Shown: in pieces, positions 1-11,266 of the stretch
How positions within the stretch are numbered: the stretch's first letter is position 1
How the letters are laid out: each line of letters opens with the position of its first letter
DNA from: an uncultured Oxalobacteraceae bacterium
GTDB lineage: Bacteria; Pseudomonadota; Gammaproteobacteria; Burkholderiales; Burkholderiaceae_D
Reading direction: 5' to 3'
Assembly: GCA_903862415.1 (NCBI GenBank)
Contig: CAIOYD010000066.1
Coordinates: 1-64,000, forward strand
Length of the DNA stretch: 64,000 bases
The notes under the pieces: generated by a model
Told to the model about the DNA's origin: nothing
Seen by the model: only the letters and a program-made list of their open reading frames with translations
Databases searched by the model: none
Made by a program: the position numbers and the translations under genes

Positions 1-24
1 AACTTTTGGGCGCTGTTTCCACCT

Positions 25-324
25 CTAATCTGGTAAGTATTGCACGCTGTTTGACACCCTTAAAGTATCAATCAGTTTTTCAATGTCTGTTGGCCCTATC
101 TCTTTCTTATTTTCTTCCGTGCGATCAGGATGCAATACCAATTCATAATGATCTTCGCTTTTCTTATCAATATTTCGAAGTGCTTCTAACTGGTCTGCTA
201 ATTTTTTATTTTTTTCATTGATTCGAGCAATTTCCGATTCAGCAAAAGCGGTCTTCCTATCTTTAACATATTCAGATTCGAGTAGAGGACCAAGCCAAGT
301 GGCAGGGATAATTTTTTTATCCAT
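25..324 (-). CDS. Hypothetical charged protein, probable coiled coil
   Basis: A 99-residue protein read from the ATG at 324 (an in-frame TTG at 348 would add 8 residues). It is rich in Lys, Glu, Asp and Arg; the middle segment (about residues 20-55) has heptad-like hydrophobic spacing and should form a coiled coil. No family recognised. An AAAGG sequence lies about 12 bases before the ATG, a rather long spacing. It sits in the integrated element, transcribed away from the integrase, so an element-borne accessory gene is the natural reading. Function unknown. Confidence 0.45.
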   Translation of the reverse strand: MDKKIIPATWLGPLLESEYVKDRKTAFAESEIARINEKNKKLADQLEALRNIDKKSEDHYELVLHPDRTEENKKEIGPTDIEKLIDTLRVSNSVQYLPD

Positions 325-351
325 AACGCTTTTGTAAACCTTTCTCAAACA

Positions 352-480
352 TTAGACCAGTAGTCCTGGGCTACGAAAATCAATACCATCAATCTCAAGT
401 CGATCTCCTATGGCAAGGTCAGACGAAAGTTCGTATTTACAAAAAATGTTGATCAAAAATAAATTGGACGTGTTGCTCAA
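352..480 (-). CDS. Possible 42-codon ORF or gene remnant
   Basis: A short reading frame from a TTG at 480 to a TAA at 352-354, directly upstream of the charged hypothetical gene on the same strand. Its C-terminal half (IGDRLEIDGIDFRSPG) reads like a real protein, with acidic/hydrophobic alternation, while the N-terminal part is AT-rich and less convincing. The stop overlaps a downstream ATG (TAATG), an arrangement common in coupled genes, but that ATG frame closes after 11 codons. It could be the tail of a degraded gene or a small peptide gene. No family recognised. Confidence 0.25.
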   Translation of the reverse strand: MSNTSNLFLINIFCKYELSSDLAIGDRLEIDGIDFRSPGLLV

Positions 481-553
481 ATGAATTTAATTGTATCCCA
501 ATAATTAATTGAAAAAGATTTAATTATTTCAAAGAGAAAAGTTAAAAAATAAG

Positions 554-976
554 ATGATTATTTTGCCACGATTCATCCGTTATCGAAATGCGCCAGCTTA
601 TCTTGGCGTTGATCGGGGTAGGTTTGACAATGAAATTAGACCGTATTTGATTGAAATTCCGATTGGAGATCGCGGAATTGCTTTTGATCGACTTGACTTA
701 GACGAGTGGGCAGACGACTATAAGCATCGCAACGGTCGTCTAAGTCGCAAAACAAAGGTTTTAACATGCGAACAAGGACAAAAGGAATCCAATCTACCGC
801 CAACGGCGGGAAAGTTATTAACAAAGAATACCGAGGCAAAAGATTGTTTGTCCGCCTCGGAGAAGTTAGTCAAGACGAAGCAGAAACATGGTTGCGGCAA
901 GAGCAAATCAGAATCGACAACGAACTTGAGCAAGGCAAGAAACGCAATTTCGCGATTGCTTCACGAAAGTACCTAG
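554..976 (+). CDS. AlpA/excisionase-like DNA-binding protein preceding the integrase
   Basis: A 140-residue frame. Residues about 5-60 look like a compact helix-turn-helix module of the AlpA/excisionase type: FIRYRNAPAYLGVDRGRF, then a conserved-looking IPIGDRGIAFDRLDLDEWADDY stretch split by a turn. Small proteins of this kind commonly precede tyrosine integrases in proteobacterial islands and direct excision or regulate the integrase. The C-terminal 70 residues are Lys/Ser/Thr-rich, low in complexity, and overlap the integrase start by 211 bases in another frame, so the functional protein may be only the first ~75 residues. The start has a weak ribosome site (AAAAG). The regulatory call is inference from position and fold resemblance. 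Confidence 0.6.
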   Translation: MIILPRFIRYRNAPAYLGVDRGRFDNEIRPYLIEIPIGDRGIAFDRLDLDEWADDYKHRNGRLSRKTKVLTCEQGQKESNLPPTAGKLLTKNTEAKDCLSASEKLVKTKQKHGCGKSKSESTTNLSKARNAISRLLHEST

Positions 977-1932
977 AAGATTGCGAACGGCGTAAAGTCC
1001 GAACCCTGGACTTAATTGCTTATCACATTACATTAATTTTGCCCTATATCGGCAGCAAGCCACTGGAGGCTGTTCATTCAGGTAGTCTGCAGTCGTTTTG
1101 TGATAGTCGAATTAATGATGATCAAGTTTCATCAACTACAGTCAATCGAACGCTGGAAGTTGTCAGGTCGGTTTTAAACAAAGCAGCACGGGTATGGCGT
1201 CAGGAAAATGGACTGCCTTGGCTTTCTTCAGCACCTCTGATTGAAATGTTGGATGAAACACCGAGACTTCCCTACCCACTCACTTGGGAGGAGCAGATAA
1301 AACTGTTCTCGGAATTGCCCGGCCATCTGGAACTCATGGCTTTATTTGCTGTGAATACCGGACTTAGGGACGAAAATATCTGTGGTCTGAAGTGGGAGTG
1401 GGAGCGATTTATCCCTGAATTAAAAAGAAGTGTATTTGTTATACCTTCAGCTGAATTTAAGGGAAATCGGGAGCATGTCGCTATATTGAATGATGCCGCT
1501 TGGAGGGTGATTGAAGCGTGTCGTGGTACTCATCCTGAATATGTTTTTACATACCAGAACGAGAAAAAGAAATTGCCCGCGAAACGTATCGATACCATCA
1601 ACAATACGGCGTGGCAAAATGCACGGAGTCGAGTAAGTCTTGCTCAAGTTCGCGTACATGACCTTCGACATACCTATGCACAGAGACTTCGTGAGGCTGG
1701 CGTATCTAATGAAGATCGTGCGGTTCTTATGGGACATGCCACTAGCAATATGTCGGAGCATTACGCGACACCGACGGTTTCTAGGCTCATTGATATGGCG
1801 AACCTCGTAACCAAGACAGGCGATGCCATGACGTTGTTAAGAGTAGTAAATGGGAATAGAAACGGAAATAGTCGCGCAGAAAGTCGCGCAACAAAAGCAA
1901 AAGGGTTAGCGCTTGCGGCGCTAACCCTTTGA
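766..1932 (+). CDS. Tyrosine-type site-specific integrase
   Basis: A 388-residue phage/island integrase. It has an arm-type DNA-binding N-terminus (residues ~5-50), a SAM-like core-binding domain (~60-170) and a catalytic domain with the expected residues: Arg in GLRDENICGLKW (~202), HDLRHTYAQRL supplying His and Arg (~298 and ~301), GH in LMGHA (~324) and the nucleophile Tyr in EHYA (~333). It points toward tRNA-Arg and stops 16 bases before that gene's CCA end, as expected for an enzyme integrating at the tRNA. The start overlaps the AlpA-like gene by 211 bases. The final codons lie within a strong hairpin (1900-1930). All catalytic residues are present, so the enzyme looks intact. Confidence 0.92.
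   Translation: MRTRTKGIQSTANGGKVINKEYRGKRLFVRLGEVSQDEAETWLRQEQIRIDNELEQGKKRNFAIASRKYLEDCERRKVRTLDLIAYHITLILPYIGSKPLEAVHSGSLQSFCDSRINDDQVSSTTVNRTLEVVRSVLNKAARVWRQENGLPWLSSAPLIEMLDETPRLPYPLTWEEQIKLFSELPGHLELMALFAVNTGLRDENICGLKWEWERFIPELKRSVFVIPSAEFKGNREHVAILNDAAWRVIEACRGTHPEYVFTYQNEKKKLPAKRIDTINNTAWQNARSRVSLAQVRVHDLRHTYAQRLREAGVSNEDRAVLMGHATSNMSEHYATPTVSRLIDMANLVTKTGDAMTLLRVVNGNRNGNSRAESRATKAKGLALAALTL
1900..1930. terminator. Hairpin over the integrase stop codon, likely bidirectional terminator
   Basis: Perfect 13-bp stem, AAAGGGTTAGCGC (1900-1912) and GCGCTAACCCTTT (1918-1930), with a 5-base loop. The integrase stop TGA begins at the last base of the stem. On the minus strand the hairpin is followed by a run made from the A-rich stretch before 1900, so it would end tRNA-Arg/serS transcription; on the plus strand the Ts are inside the stem. 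It insulates the element from the tRNA gene. Confidence 0.7.
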
Positions 1933-1948
1933 CTTTACAACGTAATGC

Positions 1949-2025
1949 TGGTGCGGCTGGCAGGAATCGAACCCACGACCCCTTGGTTCGTAGCCAAGTA
2001 CTCTATCCAGCTGAGCTACAGCCGC
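1949..2025 (-). tRNA. tRNA-Arg (anticodon ACG)
   Basis: Full cloverleaf on the minus strand. The acceptor begins GCGGCTG at 2025 and pairs with CAGCCGC; the D arm contains AGCTCAGCTGGATAGAG; the anticodon loop CTACGAA gives ACG; the T arm is GGGTTCGAATCC; discriminator A and encoded CCA end at 1949. The A34 of ACG is normally deaminated to inosine. It lies 41 bases downstream of serS on the same strand and may share its transcript. Its 3' end is the presumed integration site of the element to the left. Confidence 0.97.
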
Positions 2026-2065
2026 GAAGCCGTCAATTATAACATAGCTTTCCGGCTTAGGTAAA

Positions 2066-3454
<1,389 letters not shown>

Positions 3455-4063
3455 CTATTTACCCGCAGTAATGCTACCTATCCCATTCGCCGATTTATTA
3501 ACCACTTTCGGATTGCCATAATAGGTCACGGAACCCACGCCATGCACCACAGCGTTCAAATGGTTGCTGGCATACAGATCCACGCCGCCGACACCATCAA
3601 AATCCACATCCGCATCCTCGGCCAGCAATTTTTTGGTATTGATTTCACCGACGCCATTGCCTTTGATCCGCAGCCATTTGATTTTACCGGCCGCTTCCAG
3701 TCTTCCCACGCCTTCAAAGGCAATGTCTATGCGCTCGCCATCGATGTTTTTCAGCTGCACCTCACCCACGCCCTTACCCTTGAACTGGCGCAGCGCAGGC
3801 AGCGTGATAATGACCTGATCATCCACGCCGATCACATGCACATGCTCGGTGCCTTTGACCTGCAATTCACCATCGACCACGTTGACGCTGATGCGCTTAC
3901 CCACACTGGCATCCCCTTTGAGCTGCACCGAAGGCGCACTGCCCATGGTGACTTGCACATTGAAAGCCCCTTCGGTACGAATCGCATTGAAAGCTGGCAG
4001 CGGCTCATCAGCGAACGCTACGGCAGAAAAACAGCATAAACAAACAAGAATAAAGTGGCGCAT
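3455..4063 (-). CDS. Exported GIN-domain (DUF2807) protein
   Basis: A 202-residue protein with a signal peptide (MRHFILVCLCCFSAVAFADE, cleavage near residue 19). The rest is a right-handed parallel beta-helix built of short repeats with recurring GVG motifs (KGVGEVQL, EGVGRLEA, NGVGEINT, DGVGGVDL, HGVGSVTY, NGIGSITA), the signature of the DUF2807 putative auto-transporter adhesin head GIN domain. The ATG at 4063 is chosen because GGAGA lies 7 bases upstream and the signal peptide starts there. Expected periplasmic or surface; biochemical function of the family is unknown. Confidence 0.85.
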   Translation of the reverse strand: MRHFILVCLCCFSAVAFADEPLPAFNAIRTEGAFNVQVTMGSAPSVQLKGDASVGKRISVNVVDGELQVKGTEHVHVIGVDDQVIITLPALRQFKGKGVGEVQLKNIDGERIDIAFEGVGRLEAAGKIKWLRIKGNGVGEINTKKLLAEDADVDFDGVGGVDLYASNHLNAVVHGVGSVTYYGNPKVVNKSANGIGSITAGK

Positions 4064-4165
4064 AAGGTCTCCGTAAATGAAATCATGTCGATAAGGCAGT
4101 CTACCCAATTCAATCACAGACTCCAGCATTTTGCGACCAACTGCTGATTTGGTGGTCTGAACGGT

Positions 4166-5479
4166 TTATTTGCCGGGATTTCTTTTCGCGGCCGCGTCCA
4201 GAGAGCGCAAATGCAGCAGTTTGTCGGCGATTTTGATTTCCAGCCCGCGCGCCACCGGTCGGTACCAGTTGGGTGCCGGTATGCCTTCCGGAAAATAATT
4301 CTCTCCGGCCGCGTACGCTTCCGGCTCATCATGCGCATAGCGATAGGCATGACCATAACCAAGTTCTTTCATCAGTTTGGTCGGGGCATTGCGCAAATGC
4401 ACCGGCACTTCGCGCGATTTATCCTGCTTGATAAACGCCATCGCCTGATTAAACGCGTTATAACCAGCATTGCTTTTGGCTGCTACCGCCAGATAAATCA
4501 CCGCCTGCCCCAGCGCCAGTTCGCCCTCGGGTGAACCCAGACGTTCATAGGTGGACGCAGCGTCATTGGCAAGCTGAATCGCGCGCGGATCGGCAATGCC
4601 GATATCTTCCCATGCCATGCGCACGATACGGCGCGACAGATATTTGGCATCCGCACCGCCATCCAGCATGCGGCACAGCCAGTACAGCGCGGCATCCGGA
4701 TTGGAGCCGCGTACCGACTTGTGCAGGGCGGAAATCTGATCATAAAAATTATCGCCACCCTTGTCAAAGCGGCGCGCATTTAAGGTCAGCGCATTTTGAA
4801 TAAATTCCGGCGTAATCTCGCTGCGTCCGGTTGCGGCCGCTGCATTGCCGGTTTGCTCCAGCAAATTCAGCAAACGGCGTGCATCGCCGTCGGCATAACC
4901 GATCAGGGTATCAATGGCAGCCGGATCAAACTGCAAATGGCTCAATACATCGGCCTGCGCGCGCGCCACCAGTTGCGCCAGTTCGGCGTCCGAGAGCGAT
5001 TGCAGTACATACACCTGGGCGCGTGACAGCAGCGCCGAATTAACTTCAAAACTGGGGTTTTCGGTAGTGGCGCCGATAAACGTCACCAGCCCGGATTCAG
5101 CATACGGCAACAGCGCATCCTGCTGCGATTTGTTAAAGCGGTGAATTTCATCGACAAACAAAATCGTGTGCTTACCCAGCGCCAGATTCTGCTCAGCCTG
5201 TTCCATCGCCGCACGGATATCCTTAACCCCGGAAAACACCGCCGACAGGGCAATAAACTCACAGCCAAAGGCATTGGCGGTAAGCCGTGCCAGCGTGGTC
5301 TTGCCTACGCCGGGCGGGCCCCATAAAATCATGGAATGTGGTTTGCCGGAAGCAAACGCCAGCCGCAACGGCTTGCCTTCACCCAGCAAATGACTCTGAC
5401 CAATTACCTGATCAAGCTGCTGCGGCCGCAGTGCTTCCGCCAGCGGTGCTACCGGCGTACTGGCAAACATATCCGTCAT
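4166..5479 (-). CDS. rarA: Replication-associated recombination protein A (AAA+ ATPase)
   Basis: A 437-residue clamp-loader-like AAA+ ATPase (RarA/MgsA family) acting at stalled replication forks. It has Walker A GPPGVGKTT (~residues 53-61), Walker B ILFVDEIHRF (~105-115), sensor 1 in FIGATTENPSFEVN, and the family C-terminal tetramerisation region with GYGHAYRYAHDEPEAY. The start ATG overlaps the lolA stop (ATGA-type), so translation is probably coupled in an ftsK-lolA-rarA transcript. Full length. Confidence 0.96.
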   Translation of the reverse strand: MTDMFASTPVAPLAEALRPQQLDQVIGQSHLLGEGKPLRLAFASGKPHSMILWGPPGVGKTTLARLTANAFGCEFIALSAVFSGVKDIRAAMEQAEQNLALGKHTILFVDEIHRFNKSQQDALLPYAESGLVTFIGATTENPSFEVNSALLSRAQVYVLQSLSDAELAQLVARAQADVLSHLQFDPAAIDTLIGYADGDARRLLNLLEQTGNAAAATGRSEITPEFIQNALTLNARRFDKGGDNFYDQISALHKSVRGSNPDAALYWLCRMLDGGADAKYLSRRIVRMAWEDIGIADPRAIQLANDAASTYERLGSPEGELALGQAVIYLAVAAKSNAGYNAFNQAMAFIKQDKSREVPVHLRNAPTKLMKELGYGHAYRYAHDEPEAYAAGENYFPEGIPAPNWYRPVARGLEIKIADKLLHLRSLDAAAKRNPGK

Positions 5480-6111
5480 GGAGTAAACACATCGGTGCCG
5501 GGTGGCACCACAAATTTGAACTGATCCGCTTTAAGGGGCGGATTTTTTTCCATATGCTGCAACAGGATCACAGTGGTTTTATTAAAATTGTCGCGCAAAT
5601 CCATTTCACGCGGCACTCCGTCCTGCATGCCGATGCTGATCAGGGCAAAGCTACTGTCTTTATCTTTGGGAATCGCCTGAAGCCAGTCCATGCCGTCTTT
5701 CAGACCAACATCGGTGAGGGTGAAATTCTTTTCCAGGTCATTGCTGCCAAACAGTATCGCCGCCGGACTCGAACTGAGTGCGCTACCGAGTTTTTTTACC
5801 GTCACCTGATTCAGGTCGCGATCATACAGATACAGTTTATCGCCATCGGCCTGGAGCAGATTTTCAAACGGTTTTTGATACAGCCAGATAAACTTGCCTG
5901 GACGGGAAAACAAAAAAGTGCCGCTTGATTGATCCGACACTTTCAGCTGATCCTTATCCTGCTTATCCTGTTTGATCTGGCGCTGAATAAAATCACCCTT
6001 AGCCGCATGCGTGCTGCTCACAAACGCTTTAAACTGCTCCAACCCGCTGGCCTGCGCCCAGGCACCCAGCAATAACGAGCTGAGGGCGATTATTCTGACT
6101 GCTGTTTTCAT
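5476..6111 (-). CDS. lolA: Outer-membrane lipoprotein carrier protein LolA
   Basis: A 211-residue periplasmic chaperone that takes lipoproteins from LolCDE to LolB. The signal peptide is MKTAVRIIALSSLLLGAWAQASG. The mature part fits LolA, with GDFIQRQ at the start of the barrel, GTFLFSRPGKFIWLYQKPF in the middle and conserved late strands. GGAAG lies 5 bases before the ATG. It lies between ftsK (8-base gap) and rarA (4-base overlap), the usual betaproteobacterial arrangement. Confidence 0.94.
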   Translation of the reverse strand: MKTAVRIIALSSLLLGAWAQASGLEQFKAFVSSTHAAKGDFIQRQIKQDKQDKDQLKVSDQSSGTFLFSRPGKFIWLYQKPFENLLQADGDKLYLYDRDLNQVTVKKLGSALSSSPAAILFGSNDLEKNFTLTDVGLKDGMDWLQAIPKDKDSSFALISIGMQDGVPREMDLRDNFNKTTVILLQHMEKNPPLKADQFKFVVPPGTDVFTP

Positions 6112-6119
6112 GAAACTTC

Positions 6120-8435
6120 CTATTCCGCTGCCGCCACCGGCACCAGAATTTCCCGGTTACCGTTGCTTTGCATAGTCGATACGATACCGCTTTGCTCCAT
6201 TTGTTCCAGCAGACGCGCGGCGCGATTGTAACCGATGCGCAAATTGCGCTGCACCAGCGAGATCGAAGCACGGCGATTTTTGAGCACGATCGCCACTGCC
6301 GAATCATACAACTCATCCGACTCACCGCCCGGGGCCACGCCATCGAGGGTCAGCTGCACGCCATCTTCCGAAGCCACGCCGCCTTCCAGAATGCCTTCAA
6401 TATAATTCGGCTCACCCTGCGACTTGAGAAACTCCACCACCCGATGCACTTCTTCATCCGACACAAACGCGCCATGCACCCGCACCGGAAAACCGGAACC
6501 CGGTGGCATATACAGCATATCTCCCATCCCCAGCAGCGCTTCCGCGCCCATCTGGTCGAGAATGGTACGTGAATCGATTTTACTGCTGACCTGAAACGCA
6601 ATCCGGGTAGGAATATTCGCTTTGATCAGGCCGGTAATCACATCCACCGAAGGACGCTGGGTGGCCAGAATCAGATGCAGACCGGCAGCACGGGCTTTTT
6701 GCGCAATCCGCGCAATCAACTCTTCCACCTTTTTACCCACTACCATCATCAAATCAGCGAGCTCATCGATAATAATCACGATGGTCGGCAATTCTTCCAG
6801 CGGTTCCGGCGCATCCGGTGTCAGACTGAAGGGATTGGGAATATGCTGTTCGTGTTTGGCCGCTTCCAGAATCTTGTGGTTGTAACCCGCCAGATTACGT
6901 ACCCCCAGCTTGGACATCAGCCGGTAACGGCGTTCCATTTCATTCACCGCCCAGTTAAGCGCATGACCGGCCTGACGCATGTCGGTGACCACGGGGGCCA
7001 GCAGGTGGGGAATGCCTTCATACACCGACATTTCCAGCATTTTCGGATCAATCAAAATCATGCGCACCGATTTCGGATCGGACTTGTACAGCAGCGACAG
7101 CAGCGTGGCATTGATCCCCACCGATTTACCCGAACCGGTGGTACCGGCAATGAGCAAATGCGGCATTTTTGCCAGATCGGCCACCACCGGATGGCCGGCA
7201 ATATCCTTGCCCAGCGCAATCGTCAGCGCCGAGGCACTATCGTTATACAATTGCGAGCCGAGAATTTCGGTCAGACGCACAATCTGCCGTTTCGGATTCG
7301 GCAATTCCAGACCCATATAGGTTTTGCCGGGAATGGTTTCCACCACCCGGATCGACACTATTGACAGCGAACGCGCCAGATCACGCGCCAGTCCGACGAT
7401 CTGACTGCCCTTGACACCGGTTGCCGGGTCAATTTCATAACGGGTAATCACCGGTCCCGGATACGCTGCCACCACTTTGACTTCGACGCCAAAGTCGGAG
7501 AGTTTTTTCTCAATCAGACGACTGGTAAATTCCAGCGTTTCCACACTCACGGTTTCCTGCACCGCTTTGGCTTCATCCAGCAATGCCAGCGGCGGCAGAG
7601 CACTGTCGCTCAGATCGGCAAACAAGGCCGCCTGTTTTTCTTTTTCCACCCGCTCCGAACGTACCACCGCCACCACCTGCGGTTCGATCCGCACTGGCGT
7701 TGCTTCCACATGCTTGGCCCGTTCCTGCACTACCACCACTTCGCGCTGGATCGCGGCCACCTGTCCCACCAGTCTGTCCTGACGGGCGGTGTATTTTTTC
7801 ACCAGCCATTCGACAGTCAATTCCAGACCTGAGCCAATTTTTTCCGCCACAGTCAGCCATGAAACCTGAAACAGCGCACTGATACCCAGACAAATCATCA
7901 GCAAAAACAGCAGCGTCGCGCCGGTAAAGCCGAGCGTACCAAAAGCGGCATTACCGATCAGCTCACCCAGCACACCGCCAGGCGCACGCGGCAGGGTAAA
8001 TGCATACGAATACATGCGTAAAAATTCCATGCCCATGCAGCCGCTCAACAACAGGCCAAACCCCAGTCCGCGCAGCCAGCCGGAGTAACGCATTTCCTCC
8101 TCCACACCGACCGACTCACCCAGGCGGGAATAAGAACGCCCTACCGTCACCAACAGCCATAAAAACCACAGCCAGGCCGATTTACCAAACACATACAGCA
8201 GCAAGTCCGCACACCAGGCACCCACCCGCCCGCCCCAGTTAATAAAATGATCCACCTGGTTCGATTGCGACCAGGCCGGATCTTTAGTTGAGTACGTCAA
8301 CAAAATCATGGCCAGAAAGGCCGCCACCGCTACCAACAGCAGCCAGCGCGCCTCACCCAGCAGCAGCACGGCACGGCTCTGGCTGGCTGGGGTTTTATCT
8401 TTATCAGGGTCTCGGGTGTACGCGGCTTTACTCAT
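6120..8435 (-). CDS. ftsK: DNA translocase FtsK
   Basis: A 771-residue septal DNA translocase that couples chromosome segregation and dimer resolution to division. The N-terminus carries four membrane spans (~residues 25-190), followed by a fairly short linker (~190-270) and the RecA-like motor with Walker [11 protein letters not shown] (~430) and Walker [18 protein letters not shown]. The C-terminus is the winged-helix gamma domain ([27 protein letters not shown]) that reads KOPS sites and contacts XerD. It starts divergently from trxB and heads the ftsK-lolA-rarA run. Confidence 0.96.
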   Translation of the reverse strand: MSKAAYTRDPDKDKTPASQSRAVLLLGEARWLLLVAVAAFLAMILLTYSTKDPAWSQSNQVDHFINWGGRVGAWCADLLLYVFGKSAWLWFLWLLVTVGRSYSRLGESVGVEEEMRYSGWLRGLGFGLLLSGCMGMEFLRMYSYAFTLPRAPGGVLGELIGNAAFGTLGFTGATLLFLLMICLGISALFQVSWLTVAEKIGSGLELTVEWLVKKYTARQDRLVGQVAAIQREVVVVQERAKHVEATPVRIEPQVVAVVRSERVEKEKQAALFADLSDSALPPLALLDEAKAVQETVSVETLEFTSRLIEKKLSDFGVEVKVVAAYPGPVITRYEIDPATGVKGSQIVGLARDLARSLSIVSIRVVETIPGKTYMGLELPNPKRQIVRLTEILGSQLYNDSASALTIALGKDIAGHPVVADLAKMPHLLIAGTTGSGKSVGINATLLSLLYKSDPKSVRMILIDPKMLEMSVYEGIPHLLAPVVTDMRQAGHALNWAVNEMERRYRLMSKLGVRNLAGYNHKILEAAKHEQHIPNPFSLTPDAPEPLEELPTIVIIIDELADLMMVVGKKVEELIARIAQKARAAGLHLILATQRPSVDVITGLIKANIPTRIAFQVSSKIDSRTILDQMGAEALLGMGDMLYMPPGSGFPVRVHGAFVSDEEVHRVVEFLKSQGEPNYIEGILEGGVASEDGVQLTLDGVAPGGESDELYDSAVAIVLKNRRASISLVQRNLRIGYNRAARLLEQMEQSGIVSTMQSNGNREILVPVAAAE

Positions 8436-8604
8436 AAATCCATCAGGAAAACATCGAATTGGTCAAAATATTCTATAATTACGGACTTAGACAAGAATAT
8501 GCACGGCAATAGCATATTCTCAAGGCAATTAATTTCAAGCTTACAATCTTAACCAGTTTTCAGAAGCTAGGGAAGCGCGGATTAAAACTGCACCTCCCTG
8601 ATAA

Positions 8605-9606
<1,002 letters not shown>

Positions 9607-9611
9607 TCCCC

Positions 9612-10259
9612 ATGAAGCGCGCCCCGATTAAAGACCTCACTGAACTGAGCAACCTGCGCAGCGAGCTCAAGGTGCGTGCCGAACAGGAAAAAATCGCCGA
9701 ATTGCAACGCCAGCAACAACAGCGCGCCGCGCAACAAGAGGCCGCGCTGTTCAAAACCAATATCGGCAATGTCACGCCGATCAAGACGCCGGACACTTAC
9801 CAGCACCAGCGGCCAGTGGTCGCCGGCATTAGCAAACCACGCGCCAAAGAAATCACTTCCATGAGCGAAGCCATGGAACAATGGTCGGATGACTTTGACC
9901 CCAGTCTGTGGGAAGAAGAATCCCAGGGCCTGAGTTATCTGGCCAAAGACAGCGGTGCTGATGTCTTAGCCAAATTACGCAAGGGTCAGTGGCCGGCGCA
10001 AGCCTTTCTCGATCTGCACGGTCTGCAGCGCGAACCAGCCCGCAGCGCTCTGGCCGAATTTCTGCAGCGTTCCAGACAGGCGCGTCTGCGCAGTGTCTGC
10101 ATTATCCACGGCAAAGGCCTCAACTCCCGACAGAGCGCCGTCCTGCCCGACAAAGTGCGCAGCTGGCTGGCACAATCCGACCTGGTCATGGCCTATTGCC
10201 CGGCCGCCCCTGCTGATGGTGGCCAGGGTGCGTTGCATGTGTTGCTGAAAACCGTCTGA
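9612..10259 (+). CDS. Smr-domain endonuclease-like protein
   Basis: A 215-residue protein with a charged, Gln-rich coiled-coil N-terminus (~residues 10-50) and a C-terminal Smr domain (~130-215) carrying the LDLHGLQ motif and the IHGKG loop plus GGQGALHVLL. The Smr domain is related to the MutS2 C-terminus and has nuclease activity on DNA or RNA in characterised members. The gene directly follows trxB and may be cotranscribed. Equivalent to SmrA/YdaL-type proteins; substrate not predictable from sequence. Confidence 0.88.
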   Translation: MKRAPIKDLTELSNLRSELKVRAEQEKIAELQRQQQQRAAQQEAALFKTNIGNVTPIKTPDTYQHQRPVVAGISKPRAKEITSMSEAMEQWSDDFDPSLWEEESQGLSYLAKDSGADVLAKLRKGQWPAQAFLDLHGLQREPARSALAEFLQRSRQARLRSVCIIHGKGLNSRQSAVLPDKVRSWLAQSDLVMAYCPAAPADGGQGALHVLLKTV

Positions 10260-10260
10260 A

Positions 10261-11253
10261 TCATTCCCGCACCAGCAACGCCGCTTCCAGCAGCAAGTCC
10301 GCCCTACCGGCGGCGAGTTTTTTGGAATCCGACAGCATCTGCCGGAATGATCGCGAACCCGGCAAACCAGCCATCAAACCCAGCATGTGGCGGGTGATGC
10401 TGTTGAGTTTTAAACCGTGTTGTGCGTACAGATCCAGCTGCGTCTGCACATACGGCAGCATCGCTTCAAGTACCGCACGACGGGATTTGACCGGCGCTTC
10501 ATCCTGATAATAGCGCGCATCAAATTGCGCCAGCAGATACGGATTGTGATACGCCTCACGCCCCAACATCACGCCATCAACCTGCTGCAAATGCAGATCG
10601 ATTTCAGCCAACGTTTTCACACCGCCATTGAGTATAATTTCCAGTTGTGGAAATTCGCGTTTCAAGCGGTAGGCATAGTCATATTGAAGTGGCGGAATTT
10701 CGCGGTTTTCTTTGGGACTCAAGCCTTTCAGAATCGCATTGCGTGCATGCACAATAAACGTAGTGCAACCAGCCTCGGCAATGGTGCCAACAAAGTCACG
10801 CATAAAATCATACGAATCGACGTCATTAATACCGATGCGGTGTTTCACCGTGACGTCAATCGAGACCGCGTCGCGCATGGCCTTGACACAGTCGGCCACC
10901 AGCGCAGGTTCGGCCATCAGGCAGGCGCCAAACGCGCCGCGCTGCACTCGTTCTGACGGACAGCCGCAATTCAGATTGATTTCGTCATAGCCCCACTGCT
11001 CACCAAGCCGGGCACACTGCGCCAGATCCTGCGGTTCACTGCCGCCGAGTTGCAGGGCAATCGGATGTTCAAGTTCGGCAAAATCCAGATGCCGCGCCAC
11101 ATCGCCATGCAATAACGCTCCGGTGGTCACCATTTCGGTATACAACCAGGTATGACGGGTAAGGTGACGATGAAACTGACGGCAATGGCGGTCTGTCCAA
11201 TCCATCATGGGCGCAACACTGACGGTGCGGGGTTTATAGTGGGGTGATTTCAC
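10261..11253 (-). CDS. dusA: tRNA-dihydrouridine(20/20a) synthase DusA
   Basis: A 330-residue FMN-dependent enzyme that reduces U20/U20a in the tRNA D loop. The N-terminus VSVAPMMDWTDRHCRQFHR is diagnostic for DusA, with LNCGCPSERVQRGAFGACLM carrying the catalytic Cys, KHRIGIN, and GGVKTLAEI for phosphate binding. The start is a GTG at 11253 with AGAAGGAAA upstream; the next ATG lies inside the TIM barrel and is too late. Convergent with the Smr gene, with one base between the stops. Confidence 0.95.
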   Translation of the reverse strand: MKSPHYKPRTVSVAPMMDWTDRHCRQFHRHLTRHTWLYTEMVTTGALLHGDVARHLDFAELEHPIALQLGGSEPQDLAQCARLGEQWGYDEINLNCGCPSERVQRGAFGACLMAEPALVADCVKAMRDAVSIDVTVKHRIGINDVDSYDFMRDFVGTIAEAGCTTFIVHARNAILKGLSPKENREIPPLQYDYAYRLKREFPQLEIILNGGVKTLAEIDLHLQQVDGVMLGREAYHNPYLLAQFDARYYQDEAPVKSRRAVLEAMLPYVQTQLDLYAQHGLKLNSITRHMLGLMAGLPGSRSFRQMLSDSKKLAAGRADLLLEAALLVRE

Positions 11254-11266
11254 TCGGTTTTTCCTT

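Larger units (their letters stand above)
1..1952. mobile_element. Right end of an integrated element at tRNA-Arg (left end outside window)
   Basis: A tyrosine integrase (766-1932) and an AlpA/excisionase-like gene (554-976) lie directly beside the 3' end of a tRNA-Arg gene, the classic attachment site of integrative islands and prophages. The block is visibly AT-richer than the serS-rarA region next to it and its genes resemble none of the housekeeping neighbours. The 3' end of the tRNA (discriminator and CCA at 1949-1952) marks the likely right attachment boundary. I found no second copy of the tRNA 3' end between 1 and 1948, so the other boundary and most of the element lie left of the window. 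Whether it is a prophage or a genomic island cannot be decided from two diagnostic genes. Confidence 0.75.
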
